Shown: one piece after another, positions 19,235 through 30,443 of the stretch | Position numbering within the stretch: position 1 is the first letter of the stretch | How the letters are laid out: each line of letters starts with the position of its first letter | Origin: Triparma columacea | Lineage: Eukaryota; Sar; Bolidophyceae; Parmales; Triparmaceae | Length of the DNA stretch: 32,844 nt | Assembly (NCBI GenBank): GCA_030267965.1 | Contig: BRYA01000627.1 | Span: 5,392 to 38,235, forward strand | Reading direction: 5' to 3' | Position numbers and translations under genes: made by a program | Notes under the pieces: model-generated | What the model was told of the DNA's origin: nothing | Databases searched by the model: none | The model's input: the letters and a program-made list of their open reading frames with translations, nothing else

Positions 19235-22200
19235 TCACTTCTCTTCCCCCACCTGCTCCTTCTCCAACTTCTTCTCTTTCAGTCTCATGTTTTTGTCCGC
19301 GGTGGGGTTGTTTCTCTCTTCCTCTTCCGCCTTCTTGCGTGTTGCCTTGTCACGAGCAAACTGGTCTTGCATGGCTTTCGTGGCGGCCACCTTCTCCTCC
19401 ATTTCAGCCCTTAACCTCTCCTCTTCCTTCTCGTGGAACTCCAACAATGCCTGCTGCCCCCCCCTAACGCACTCGATCTCCATGTGGTCGAGCTTGTCCC
19501 TTTCTCTCACTTGCTCCCCGCAAAGAGGACACTCGACAAAGCGGTAGTCACAAAGCTCCTCCTCGTGGTAGCGTCGCTTCTCCAGGTACATAGTATTGCC
19601 GCAGCCAAGGCGGCACCATACAATCGCCCTGCGGCACGTCGTCCTCTCGTGCTCCTCCCTCTCGGCCAACCTAAGCTTCATGTAGCAGCCGGTGTTGGTG
19701 CAAATGACCGACCTCTGCTTGCACTTCAATTCGCGATGCCTTATCATGTCGTTGACTAGTACCAAATCGCCGCACTGGCCGCACGGCACATGCCTCAAAG
19801 CACACTCGTACTTCTTGTGGATGTCAATTTCAGCCACCATGATGGGTTCATGGCAAATCTCACACTCGGTCATCCTCCTCTCACACTTTTTGACATGCTC
19901 ATCGATCTCAACCGCCCTCAATTTCAAGGCACACCCGAGGGGGCAGCTTTTATTGTAAGCGTGGTCGCACGCGAAATCGAGATGCTTTTTAAGGAGCTTG
20001 GACTTGCCCAGCCACTGGCAACCGTAACGAACGTTGGAGCACTTCACTGGAGCCTGGTCGCACCTCAGCACGTGGTCCAGGAGCTGCTGCTTCTTCCACA
20101 TTGTTCCGCAGTGCTCGCAAGCTTCCTTCTTCTCGGGACAGTGAACGTTCTCGTGCTCCTCCCTATTCTTGGCCCACATCTCCTGGCCGCAGCCCTGAGA
20201 GCAACGGACCCTCCTCAGGGGGCACTCCTGACGCTTGTGCATCACCATCTTGGCGTAAGGTATAACCTCCCCGCAGTCGTTAGGACAGGGGAGCTTCCTC
20301 TGCTTACAAATCCTCGTGCAGTGGTGCTGCATTGCCTTGAAGCGGACCTCTTCGTTGCAGAACTGGCACCTTGCAAGTCTATTCAGGCACTCGCTCTTCA
20401 AATGTCCAGCCACTTTCTCTGCCAGCATCTCTTCACCACAAAGCAGGCACGCCGTGGGACGCATCTTGCAACTCTTCGCCTCGTGCTCAAGCTTCTCCCT
20501 GGCTTGCAGGTCAGTGGTATCGCAGAACTTGCACTTGACTATCCTGAATCCGCAGATCGCTTCGTGGATGTCCTTCTTTTCGCCCTCAACTAGGAACTCG
20601 CCGCAGCCCCAAGCGCACGGCAACTTGATTCTGGCCTCCCCAACGGCAGCCTTACCAACACCGACGTTCCCGAGCCGCCCTTTCGACAGGCTCGCTAGAA
20701 CCTCGGAAAAGTTCCTCTCAAAGGCCCAGTCGTTGGGGGTCTTCCCATCGTCATCTCTGATGCTAGGATCCGCGCCGCGCTCCAGGAGCAGGTCGACAAC
20801 CTTTGCCTTGCCGTTCATGGCAGCATAGTGAAGGGCTGTCTTGCCGCCCCTCACCTTGTTATCTATCTTGCAGCCTCTGTCCAGCAGGGACTCAATCGCC
20901 AGAAGCCTCGCGTGGTAGCAGCTAAAGGTGAGCGCGGTGTGACCAATATCCGTCTCAAAGTCAATCATGGGCCTCTTGGTGGGCCTGTCCAGAAGGTAGC
21001 TCACGGCCGTGACCTCCGCACCTTCATCGTTGATGCAAGGTTTGTGGTTAACGGCGTGAGGGTCCTCCATTGCAGCACGGAGCAGGGGCGTGACACCCCT
21101 GGAAGTCTGATAATCGACAAGAGCCCCCTTCTTGGCGCAGAACATCATCCTCGGGAAGTCAGCAGCCTTGATAGCGGCATCCATGTGGATGCCCCATTCC
21201 CTCCTGAGCTCTCTCTCCTGCCTAATGGCTCTCCTCTTGTGCATTTCGGCACGGCCAGCTTCGACGATTCGATTGACGTGCTCCCAAGTTTCCTCTGCAG
21301 ACTCTAGCCCCCTTGCGTAGGGGTCCAAGTTGCACTCTGGTGGCTGCCAACCGACTCCACTGACCCACACAGCTGACTGGTGCCTCTCCTTACCCAACCT
21401 CGCACAATCGACGATGTTCATCGGGGTCTCTAGAGGATTGTTTCCCGCAGGATCCCCACCAATGGGCGTTATACCTGTGGGCATAATATTGGTCAAGCTG
21501 GCATGGTACATGGGAATCTTCTTCTTCTCGAACGAATCAGATACGAAGTACTGACCGTTGAAGTAGGCTTCAGTCAGGGGCATCCTGACCCTCTCACGCG
21601 TCTTCCTCATTTGGTCAAGCATGGACTGGGAAGCAAAGCCAAAGCCCATCTCCCTGGAGCGATACTCCCTCGCGAGCTCCTTGGACCAAGGTGGGCGGTT
21701 CTTTCTCCAAAGGTGATGCCTGAAGGTAAGCTGGAGGACCTTTGCGCAGAGGTCAGCGTATTGATCCCCATAACCTGGATAGGCCCCATGGTCGAGGAAG
21801 ACATCTAGAATCTCGAGGTTGCCCCAGGCAGCGGCCCAGGATAAGAGAGAGTGACCCGAGGGGGTGACAATGGCAAAGAGCTTCGCAATTTGGAGCTTCT
21901 TCTCCCCACCTTCTATTCGCCTAGTGGCCCAGCGTATGCGACTCTCAGCGTCCTCAATCTCCCTACTCAGTAGCGCGAGTCTGAAATGGGCAATTTCCGC
22001 ATCAACACGCTCCCTCTTGAGCTTGATGATCTCGACGTCGAACTCCTCCCTAAAGACAACCTCGGAGCTTTTCGTGTCTTCAAGCTCTTGCGACTTTGCT
22101 GCGTAGTTGCAGATAGCTTTGATCCACTTGGACAGCGCAGCAACGATTGCAAATCCGTTTTCCTCCAACTCAGGCTCGACGATGGCAAGGGTGGGTTCGG

Positions 22201-25200
22201 GGTCTTCCTTCTTGTCATCCTCAAGGGTGCTACTGTCGTCATGCCGACCAAAAATACTGTCCTCTCTCTCCTTCTCCACGGGAAGATCAGTAAAAAGCCT
22301 GTACTTGAGGTCGTAATCTAGGAAACCGAGGGCCGTGATTTGCCTCCCAATCTGTTGTAAAGAGCCGGCTGGAGTTTTGCTCTTGGGATAGTACCGGAGT
22401 TGATGAGACAAGTTCTTCGCTTTCAGCAGCTTCTTCGCACTAGCCCAGTAGCCCATAAGTTCCTCCATCTGTGCGACTTTGTCGATTTGGGAGTTGCTAT
22501 CGCCGTGGCCGCCCTGGTGGGCCGCGTCCCTCGAGGCAGGGCGGCTATTAGGCCTAGAGGAGGCGGGAGGTAAGTCCCGCCCTTGCTTCTTCTCTGCTGG
22601 CTTGATGCCCTTGAGCAGACATAAAGCCTTGATGACTTGAAGGATTTCTTCTGGGGGTCTCTTGATGGACAGTATTTCCTCAACATCCGATGCCTCGCAC
22701 TTTTGAAGAGCTATGACGGCGTTGGTAAAGCCCGTCTGCAGTCCGTCGGCCAAATCCCTAGTCCTCTCTAGGAGGAGGTCCGCAGTCGAGCTGATGTTGT
22801 CCACCCTCACCTCATTCTGCTCGAGCTCAGCCTTGATCTCGGCGACCTTCGGCTCGAGGGCCTGCAGCTGGTCAATGTTCTCTTTAGCCTCCGCCTCGTA
22901 CAACTTCAGCTCCGCCCTCGCAGCCTTTATTTCCATCTCAAGCGTTCTTACGTGGTTCAACCTGTAGAATTCACCATCCTGAACCATTTTCTTACAGAAA
23001 GCAACGTCGCCCATGGTGATCTTCACAAATAAGACCCTTATGTCAAGCTCGACCCTATAAGCACGCCTGAGCTCGTCGAGGGCCTCGCCACAGCCCATGT
23101 TGGAAGCCCAATCGATGGCCGTCTTCCGATAAAATTCAGTCTTGTGGTCGATCTTGGCCCTCTTCGAGACCAAGTACTTGATGGCATCCGGCATGTTGGA
23201 TTTGGCGGCCTCTGAAAGCGCCGTTTTGCCGCGGCAAGTTTCGTAATTGATAAAGTCCGACAGGTAAAAATTATCGTCAGCCTGGGCCCTGCCAACTAGG
23301 AGCTGGAGCATCTCAACGTTCCCAGTCTGAGCAGCCTTTGTTAGGGGGGTGTCTCCAAAGGGAGTTTCGAAATCCAGCCCTCTGTTCTCAGTGTGCTCCA
23401 GCATGAAGTTAACCAACTTGATCTCCCCTTGCTCGACAGCATACATCAGGGCATTGTTCTGGTGATTTTCGCAGCAGACGAGCTCCTTCTTCTTGGTGTC
23501 CTGGTTGACGAAAAACCAGGCTCTGACCTGGCGGAGGCAAGTCTTGGCCTTGTTCCCACACGTGACCCGTCGGAAGCGACAAACTTGCAAGTGCTCCTCC
23601 TGCTCCTCGAATCTAACTATTTCGGGGCAGCGGTTTGGACACTCCACGATTCGCTTTGGGCACATGGATGTCATGTGCGTAAACTGCTCGTTGAAAGAGA
23701 CCTGCGCACCGCAGCCCAGGCTGCACACGAGCAGTTTCCCTGCCAAGAGGTGACGCTTTTTGCAGGTGGTTTTTTGGTGTTCAGGCATGTCCATCACGCG
23801 CATCTTCTCACCGCAGCCAAGGGAACAGTAACGAATGACCGCGGGACACTCCAAAATTCTATGGTCCGACAGCATCTCAGCGACTATTTTGGCCCCGCAA
23901 TCGCAGGTGACTATGCGCTTGTCGCACGAATCAGCAAGATGGGACTCCATGTCCTTGGCAACGACCAACTCTTCACACTGCTCGCAGTTAATTTTCCTCA
24001 TCTTGCACTCCTGATCCCGAAGGGTTCCATCGAGGTGAGCCTTGAGTTCGTCAGCGAAAAGGCTGCTGTCACCGCAGGCCTTGCAAGTGACGAGCCTCTT
24101 GGGGCATTCCTCTTCGTTGTGCTTCTTTATTTGTCCGACCTTGAGTTCTACGCCGCACCCAAGGGTGCATCGCACCAAGGCGAGAGGACAAGTCGTCTGC
24201 TGGTGCACCTCGAGATCAGGAAGTGGGAGGCTGAGACCGCAGCTTCCACAGAAGACGTTGCGGAGAGGGCAGTGATGCTCCATGTGATCCATGAGGTCCT
24301 CGTCTGCCATTTCCTTCTTACAGCCGTTAGGGCAGACGACTTCGCGTTTTGGGCACTGCTCAGCTTCGTGCTTAATGCGCCCCCTCTCAAAGACCCGCTG
24401 GCCGCAGCCCAGCCTGCAGAGAACAGCCCTGTACTTGCACTCGCTATTCATATGCCTCTCCATGCAAGACTCCGAAACAAATCCGCAGCCCCAATTTTTA
24501 TCGTCCATGATCACGAAATCGAGCTCACCAAGGCTGCGCCAGCGGAATCCGTTGGGAAACTGTACCCTGAACCTCCCGTCAGTCTCACGGTAGTGCACAA
24601 TCTGGCAAGTTTCGAACAGGCCAGACTGTTCATTGCGGACGCCAATCCTCCGTCCAATGTAATTCAACCTGCACCTTTGCATTCGCTCCGGGCACTCGCC
24701 CATCTCAACCTCCTCATACTTTGGCCTCTGGTCCGCCAGGATCTGATCGAGGTCGAATAGTCCCTTGACCTTGCGCTTCGGACACAGACAAGCTTGGTGC
24801 ACCTCCAGACGCTCCGCAACGAGACCTCCTATGGGACAGTCGGGGCACTTCACGACGCGCCTAGGGCAAAGGAACTTCTCGTGCAACGTGCGCACATCCT
24901 CAGGGCCAATCAACCTCCCGCAGCCCTCCCAGCTGCACGGTTGCAGGCAGAAGTTCTGTTCATGGTCTTTGAGCTCCTTCGCAGGAAATTTGTTGCCGCA
25001 TCCGATCCGGCACTTCAATGGTCGGTTGGGGCAATTGTGTCTGCAGTGTTCCCGGAGATCCTTTGCCTTGAGGACAGCACCGCAACCAAGGCCGTTTGGT
25101 GGTTCGCAATTGACCGTCCTCTCCCCGCATAGTTCCGCCTCGTGAAAGTCTCGTTGGTGGTGAAGGAGGGACTTATGACAGAGACGACACTGCAGAGAGC

Positions 25201-27300
25201 GAAAGGAGTTGCGGAAGGATGGGTTAGAATTTTGCTATGCTGCTTTAAAGTGGCTCAATATATATATATATATTTTGGCAGTAGTAGTTCTGTTCTCACC
25301 TCATCTCGCCGGTACATGCACCTGTGCTTGCAGTGGGCAAAGAGCTGGTCGAATGGCATGGTCTGCTCGCAGCCCCGATATCTATTCTCGCAGCGCATCA
25401 CTCTCTTAGGGCAGTGGTTAGCGTCGTGGTCAGGAATTGTGTTCGCAGGGATATTCTTCCCGCACATTTCACAGCCCACAATTCTCTTGGGGCAGCGTTG
25501 CACCTCGTGTTTCTCAATACGATCAGCACGATCAACGTACCCACACCCAAGGCGACAGGGAACAGATTGGGCGAGAGCATCTGCGGCGAGCGTAGCGATG
25601 GTTAGAAGCGGACGGATGACGTGATGAGTAAGACACCTTGCTCTCTTGAGCCCCAATTCTCACCTTCCCTAGCCAGCTCTTCGTGCCTTTTCTTTATCCG
25701 ATCCTCGGCGGCTCGCATTAGGGCCATGGTCTCCTTAAGATCGTGGTCAGTGGCCCATTCAAGGGCAGTTTTTTGGTATATGTCCTTGTGAAGAACAAGT
25801 TTTTCGTAAGGTTTCATCCAATTTCTTTCCATGTCCCACTGCTCCAGCTTGCTGAGCTTTTTTTGGGAGAGATTAAAACGCCTGTCAAGGGCAATTTGAT
25901 AGTAGTGATCGAGAAGGATGTTGACGCACTGGGTTGTACCGTTATAGGCAGCATGTTGGAGGGGAGTCTTGTTTTCAAGCCTTGAAGCGGACGTTGCGTT
26001 CACCCCTCCGGTAATAAGGGCTGTGACGACGTCCTGGTGCCCACAAACGCACGTCCAGGACAGCGCAGTGTGTCCGCGTCTATTCTCGCTGTCCTTTTTG
26101 GCCCCCCCCTTCAACAGCTTTTCTACGCTCATAACATCAGCCTGCGCGCATGCAAGCATGAGGGGTGTAGCTCCCTGGTCCGTCTCGACGTCAATAAAGT
26201 ACGGTGTCTCGGGAGGGTCGTGAGGAAGCTCCAGGGCAGCAAGGGTTTCCAGGTATTCCTTCCTATCGAAAGGGACATTATCGACTAGCTTCATCACCTC
26301 AGCGAGGTTGTTCTCGGTCGTGTGCTTGATGAGAAGCTCGTAGTAGCGCTGATTCCTCTCTATCAACCGCGTAAGCTCCTGTTGCTTGATCTTGCCAAAC
26401 TCAGCAGCCCTCTGCGAGCTTATGTCCTTCTCCATGGCAGTCTCGAGGAGCAGTATGCATTTGCGCTTATCGCCTATTCGAGCCCAGTCCAGGGCCGACC
26501 TGCCGGTCTTATCTTGGGCAAACAGGCCGATGGATGGCTGAGCGAGGAGGATGGAGACCACCTTGTGATGCCCAGCTCCTGCGGGGCGGACCAAAGGGCG
26601 AAGGGGGTATGTAAGTCGCGGAGGAATCGTGATTTTATTATTCTTTACTGGTGGCTCGCAACGCTCTCAATGAACCATTTATATATATTACAACCCATCG
26701 ATCCTCTCACCTGCAGCCTTCATGAGGGGGGTTAGGCCCTTCCCGTTCGGTCGGTTCGGATTCGAACCGAGAGAAAGTAGGGAAATGACCGCCTTGGGCT
26801 TCCCCTGAGCGCACGCAGCAAGCATTACAGTCTCATGCAAGGGGCCATAGGAGAGGTCAGCCGAGGAGGGGGGGTAGTATGTGGTGGTGAGGGAGCTAGT
26901 TCGAAGAGAAGGGGGCGGCAGCGGGGTCTGAGGGTGGAAGTTCGGGGGGAGAAGTTACGGTGGTTGGAGTGAGAGGGGTGAGGAGATTCAAATATGGAAG
27001 GGTAGGCCGAGGCAGTTGGGAGAGAGGGGTTAGGGTTAGGGAGGGGTAGAGGGGAGAGGAGACACTCACCAGCACCGCAGAATCTAAATCAGTGCCCACA
27101 TCCTCAGCCAAACTCTGATCCAAAGGCATTGTGGTGTCACCCAGAGGCTCCCCATGGAATCGAGGGGAGGTTGCTTCTGCCAAGGAGGTCAATAATTCTA
27201 CTGCACGCTCGAAATGCCCACTACTGACAGCGTGTTGAACCTGACCCCTGAGGGCCGAATAAGGGTCCTCTAAGGCCCCATCGTCGTCGCCCCGAGGCAT
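19235..27300 (-). CDS. Giant ankyrin / TRAF-type zinc-finger protein with a dynein-stalk-like segment
   Basis: Five exons, 27300-27070, 26927-26711, 26578-25664, 25580-25300 and 25189-19235, join in frame to 2,532 residues. Order: ankyrin repeats (about 100-440), then about 16 TRAF-type fingers (455-1095) with CxLGCG...H...CPKRxVxC spacing. A Tudor-like insert sits within these near 721-777. Ankyrins follow (1125-1270), then a dynein-stalk-like part (about 1298-1651), more ankyrins (1658-1690, 1875-2050), about 13 fingers (2070-2457), and a Glu/Lys coiled coil. The stalk-like part has a long coiled coil, KRPPEEILQVIKALCLLKG, GYWASAKKLL, AALSKWIKAICNY and a second coiled coil, as in the dynein heavy chain, but no AAA motor. 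All parts are interaction modules, so a microtubule-linked scaffold is a guess. Exon 2's acceptor (26928) was chosen by phase. It diverges from TOP1. Confidence 0.85.
21881..22942 (-). other. Dynein heavy-chain stalk / microtubule-binding-like domain
   Basis: Residues about 1298-1651 of the giant protein. Coiled coil 1 carries a PP pair in the KRPPEE context, followed by a VIKALCLLKG helix. A middle segment has GYWASAKKLL. Then comes a W-containing AALSKWIKAICNY helix leading into coiled coil 2. This matches the CC1-MTBD-CC2 order of dynein stalks. Acidic and Ser/Pro-rich insertions separate the pieces. Confidence 0.65.
24503..24673 (-). other. Tudor-like domain inserted in the zinc-finger array
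   Basis: Residues about 721-777 interrupt the finger spacing with GRRIGVRNEQSG, CQIVHYRETDGRFRVQF and a final W-containing strand. This is the strand plan of Tudor/SH3-like barrels. The assignment is by pattern only. Confidence 0.45.
25257..25272. repeat. (TA)n microsatellite in intron 4 of the giant gene
   Basis: A TA dinucleotide run lies inside the 110-nt intron 25190-25299. Confidence 0.85.
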
Positions 27301-27680
27301 CGTGGGGGGTCTTTCAGTTTAGATGAGAAACAGCGATTGTGAGGAATTGATTTGGGATTTTGGAGTCGAGGATTCAGAAACTTCACAAGGCACCTTCTCT
27401 GCCGTTTGGCCACTTTCTCTTTTACCCTTATAAGTGAGTCAATCTAAGTTCATTTCTGACTGCCAGCAAGATTACGTCTCCGTGTTGATGGCGTGGATGA
27501 ATTGAAATCCAACCTATGCGGTTGCCGCCGTGCATTTTATTTGGCTGGTTTGCTCGCCCCATGTCGATTCTAGGGAGTCTCTACGGTAGTTTCAGGGCGC
27601 TTCATTAATTTTTCGTACGTATTGAAACTAACACCATCGAATTACCCCTAAATACACCAAAACATAGCCCTGATAGAATT
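27301..27680. promoter_or_regulatory. Divergent promoter region, giant ANK/TRAF gene / TOP1
   Basis: 380 bp separate the two start codons. Both promoters must lie here. It holds a TGAGTCA heptamer near 27435, which matches a bZIP-type site, but one match is weak evidence. Nothing else was recognised. Confidence 0.4.
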
Positions 27681-30303
27681 ATGGATAGCGATGATGATAT
27701 TCCCATTGCAAGCCTGTCGGCAAAGTTGCCCCCCAAGCCTCCTGCCGCCCCTCAGCCCCCCAAGGCTCCCGCAGTGGTGAAGCAGCAGGAGGAGAAGAAG
27801 GAGAAGAAGAAGTCGACACTGCCTTCCAAGGATAAGTGAGTAGAAGAATTAAGGGGAGAGGGGGAGGGGTGAGGGGTGTAAGGCAAGGTTACGAAGAGCG
27901 AACTGATGCCGTTTCGGAAGCTGAAGGCTGTCGGTCGTCGTCACTGGCTACCGATGTAACGAACTTACCCATCATCGTCATGCCTCTCGCAGCATGACAA
28001 AGGAGGAGTGGAAGGCCTATAAGAAGAAGCTCAAAGCGATCCGCGACTTTGCGAAGCACGGCAAGGTGGAGAAGAAGAAGAAGAGGAGCGCCGACGACGA
28101 TTTTGAGGAGAAGAAGCCCCCCAGGCCCAAGAAGGTCAAAATCGAGACCAAGAAGGGCCCCAAGGTTGCCAAGACCTTGGACAAGACGCAGAGGATTGCC
28201 AATGCCATGAAGGCCTTCCTCTGGTGGGAGGCGCCCAAGGTCCCCGAGGGGGCCCAGTGGCTCACCATGGAGCACGGTGGGGTTTACTTTCCTGATAAGG
28301 TGAGATGGAAGCAGAAGTAGAAGCAGAGAAGCAGAAGTAAATGCAGAAGCAGAAGCAGAAGCAGAAGCAGAAGCAGAAATTGAACCAAAAGCAATGTGGG
28401 CACGACAATTCAAGAAGTACTAACGCCTCCCACCACTCAGTACGTCCCACATGGCGTGAAGATCAACTACAACGGGAAACCCGTCGACCTCACCCCTGAC
28501 CAGGAGGAGTGCGCCACCTTCTTCGCCGCCGTCGACCCCAACGGCATGCACCTCGGGAACCCCAAGACCGCAAAGATCTTCATCGACAACTTCTTCACCG
28601 ATTTCAAGGAGGTCCTGGGGAAGGGTCATGTCATCAAGGACTTTGCCAAGTGCGACTTCACCCCTATCACCCGTCACCTTGACGAGCAGAAGATGGTGAA
28701 GAAGGCTATCACAGACGGGGAGAGGAAGGCCAACAAGGCGGCCAAGGACCAGGTCAACTTTCGTCACGGCTACGCCATCGTCGACGGCCACCTTGAGAAG
28801 GTCGGAAACTACAACATGGAGCCACCCGGCACCTTCAGAGGCCGCGGCGAGCACCCCAAGATGGGAAAGGTAAAGCAGCGAGTCACCCCCGAGCAAGTCT
28901 ACGTGAATTTCTCCGTCGAGGCCCCTCCTCCCATCTGCGACGTGCCTGGTCACGCCTGGGGGGAGGTCCGCCATGACCCCTTCGTCCAGTGGCTCGGTAA
29001 CTGGAAGGAGAACATCAACTTCCAGGACAAATACATGCAGCTCGCTGCTATGTCCTCATTCAAGGGCAAGAGCGACAGGTCCAAGTACAACAAGGCCGCC
29101 AGGCTCTGCGGGAACATCGAGAAAATCAGGTCCGACATCAGGAAGAACCTCAAGTCGAACGACAAGGCCGTCCGGCAGCTCGCCACCGCCATGTGGGTTA
29201 TCGATAGGCTGGCCCTCCGTGTTGGCGGGGAGAAGGACACCGACGAGGAGGCCGACACCGTCGGCTGCTGCAGCCTGAGGGTGGAGCACATGACCTTCAA
29301 CCCCAACAACGAGGAAGGCAGCAAGGAGATCGAGCTCGAGTTCCTCGGTAAGGACTCCATGCTCTTCAAGCAAACCATCGACTTTGGCAGCGACCTGTAC
29401 AACGATAACAACGGCATGGGAGAGCAGGTGTACAAAAATTTCAAGGACTTCACTAAGGGCAAGAATGCAACCACCGACATCTTCGAAACCCTCACCCCGG
29501 GCATCCTCAACCAGCATCTGTCGTCGATTATGCCCGGACTCTCCGCCAAAGTGTTCCGTACCTACAACGCCTCAATCACCCTCCAGAACGAGCTCGCCAA
29601 GAAAATCGAAAACCCAGCGTGGAAGAGCTTGACCGTCAGCCAGAAGGTGACGAACTACAACGATGCCAACCGCATCGTTGCCATACTGTGCAATCACCAG
29701 AGGAGCGTGAGCAAGGCGCAGGAGACCCAGCTCGACGTCATGGGAGGCAAACTCCAAACTCTCCAGGACCAAAAGAAGGTCCTCAAGAAAATCCTCAAAA
29801 TCCTCGGTGACAAGGACCGCCCAAACTCCATCATCCCCCTCAAGCAGTCCGAAGGTGAACTGAAGGCTGGGGTCGACAAGGCCCTCGCCGAAGCGAAGAA
29901 GATGAAGGAGGAGGCAAAGACGGACGCCCAGAAGATCGAGGCCACCAAGGCTGACCTCAAGGCTAAGGAGAAGAGAAAGGATTTAGGCAACAGCAAGTTT
30001 TCCCAGGCGCACCTTTGGGAGAAGATCCCAACGGAGAGCCAGGTCGCGTCTAGGATCAAGAATTGGAGCGATAAGATTACCAAGATGAGTTTGGACCTCA
30101 AGAACCGCGAAGACAACAAGGAGGTCAGTCTTGGAACCTCCAAGATAAACTACATGGACCCCCGCATCTCGGTCGCCTTCTGCAAAGAAAACGAAGTTCC
30201 TATTGAGAGAATCTTCAGCAAGACACTGAGGGACAAGTTTAACTGGGCAATGAGCGTGCAGCCAACCTGGCAGTTCAACTACGAAATCGGGCTCGAGAAC
30301 TAA
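27681..30303 (+). CDS. TOP1: DNA topoisomerase I, eukaryotic type IB
   Basis: Three exons, 27681-27835, 27993-28299 and 28441-30303, join in frame to 774 residues. The enzyme relaxes supercoils by nicking one strand through a 3'-phosphotyrosine. The catalytic Tyr is residue 725 (TAC 30151-30153) in [11 protein letters not shown]. The other active-site residues are in their motifs: Arg in [10 protein letters not shown], Lys in LEFLGKDSM, Arg in KVFRTYNAS and His in ILCNHQRS. The [18 protein letters not shown] core strand is present as [14 protein letters not shown]. The N-terminal region (about 1-130) is Lys/Glu/Pro rich with several basic clusters, the expected nuclear-localising part. The linker before the catalytic domain is a charged coiled coil (about 590-680). 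Length is normal for the family. Introns are 157 and 141 nt. It should be a functional nuclear enzyme. Confidence 0.97.
28343..28378 (+). repeat. Hexanucleotide (GCAGAA)6 in TOP1 intron 2
   Basis: Six perfect GCAGAA copies follow two imperfect ones in the intron 28300-28440. The stretch explains a shadow reverse-strand ORF with Phe/Cys repeats. Confidence 0.92.
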
Positions 30304-30443
30304 AAAATAGGTATCTTAGGAATGGAATTGCTATCGAGGGTTAGGGGAGAAGGTGTGGGTGGGCTTGGAGCAGAATAATAAGAGTCAGGGTGTCTAAATA
30401 TCGCCAAAAAATGAGAACTTTGTATTCTTTTTATGTATTCTTT

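Noticed and set aside
23393..24760. 455-codon open frame on the plus strand
   Set aside because: It lies antisense to the dense TRAF-finger array. Its Leu/Ala/His-rich sequence is the complement of finger codons and shows no motif of its own.
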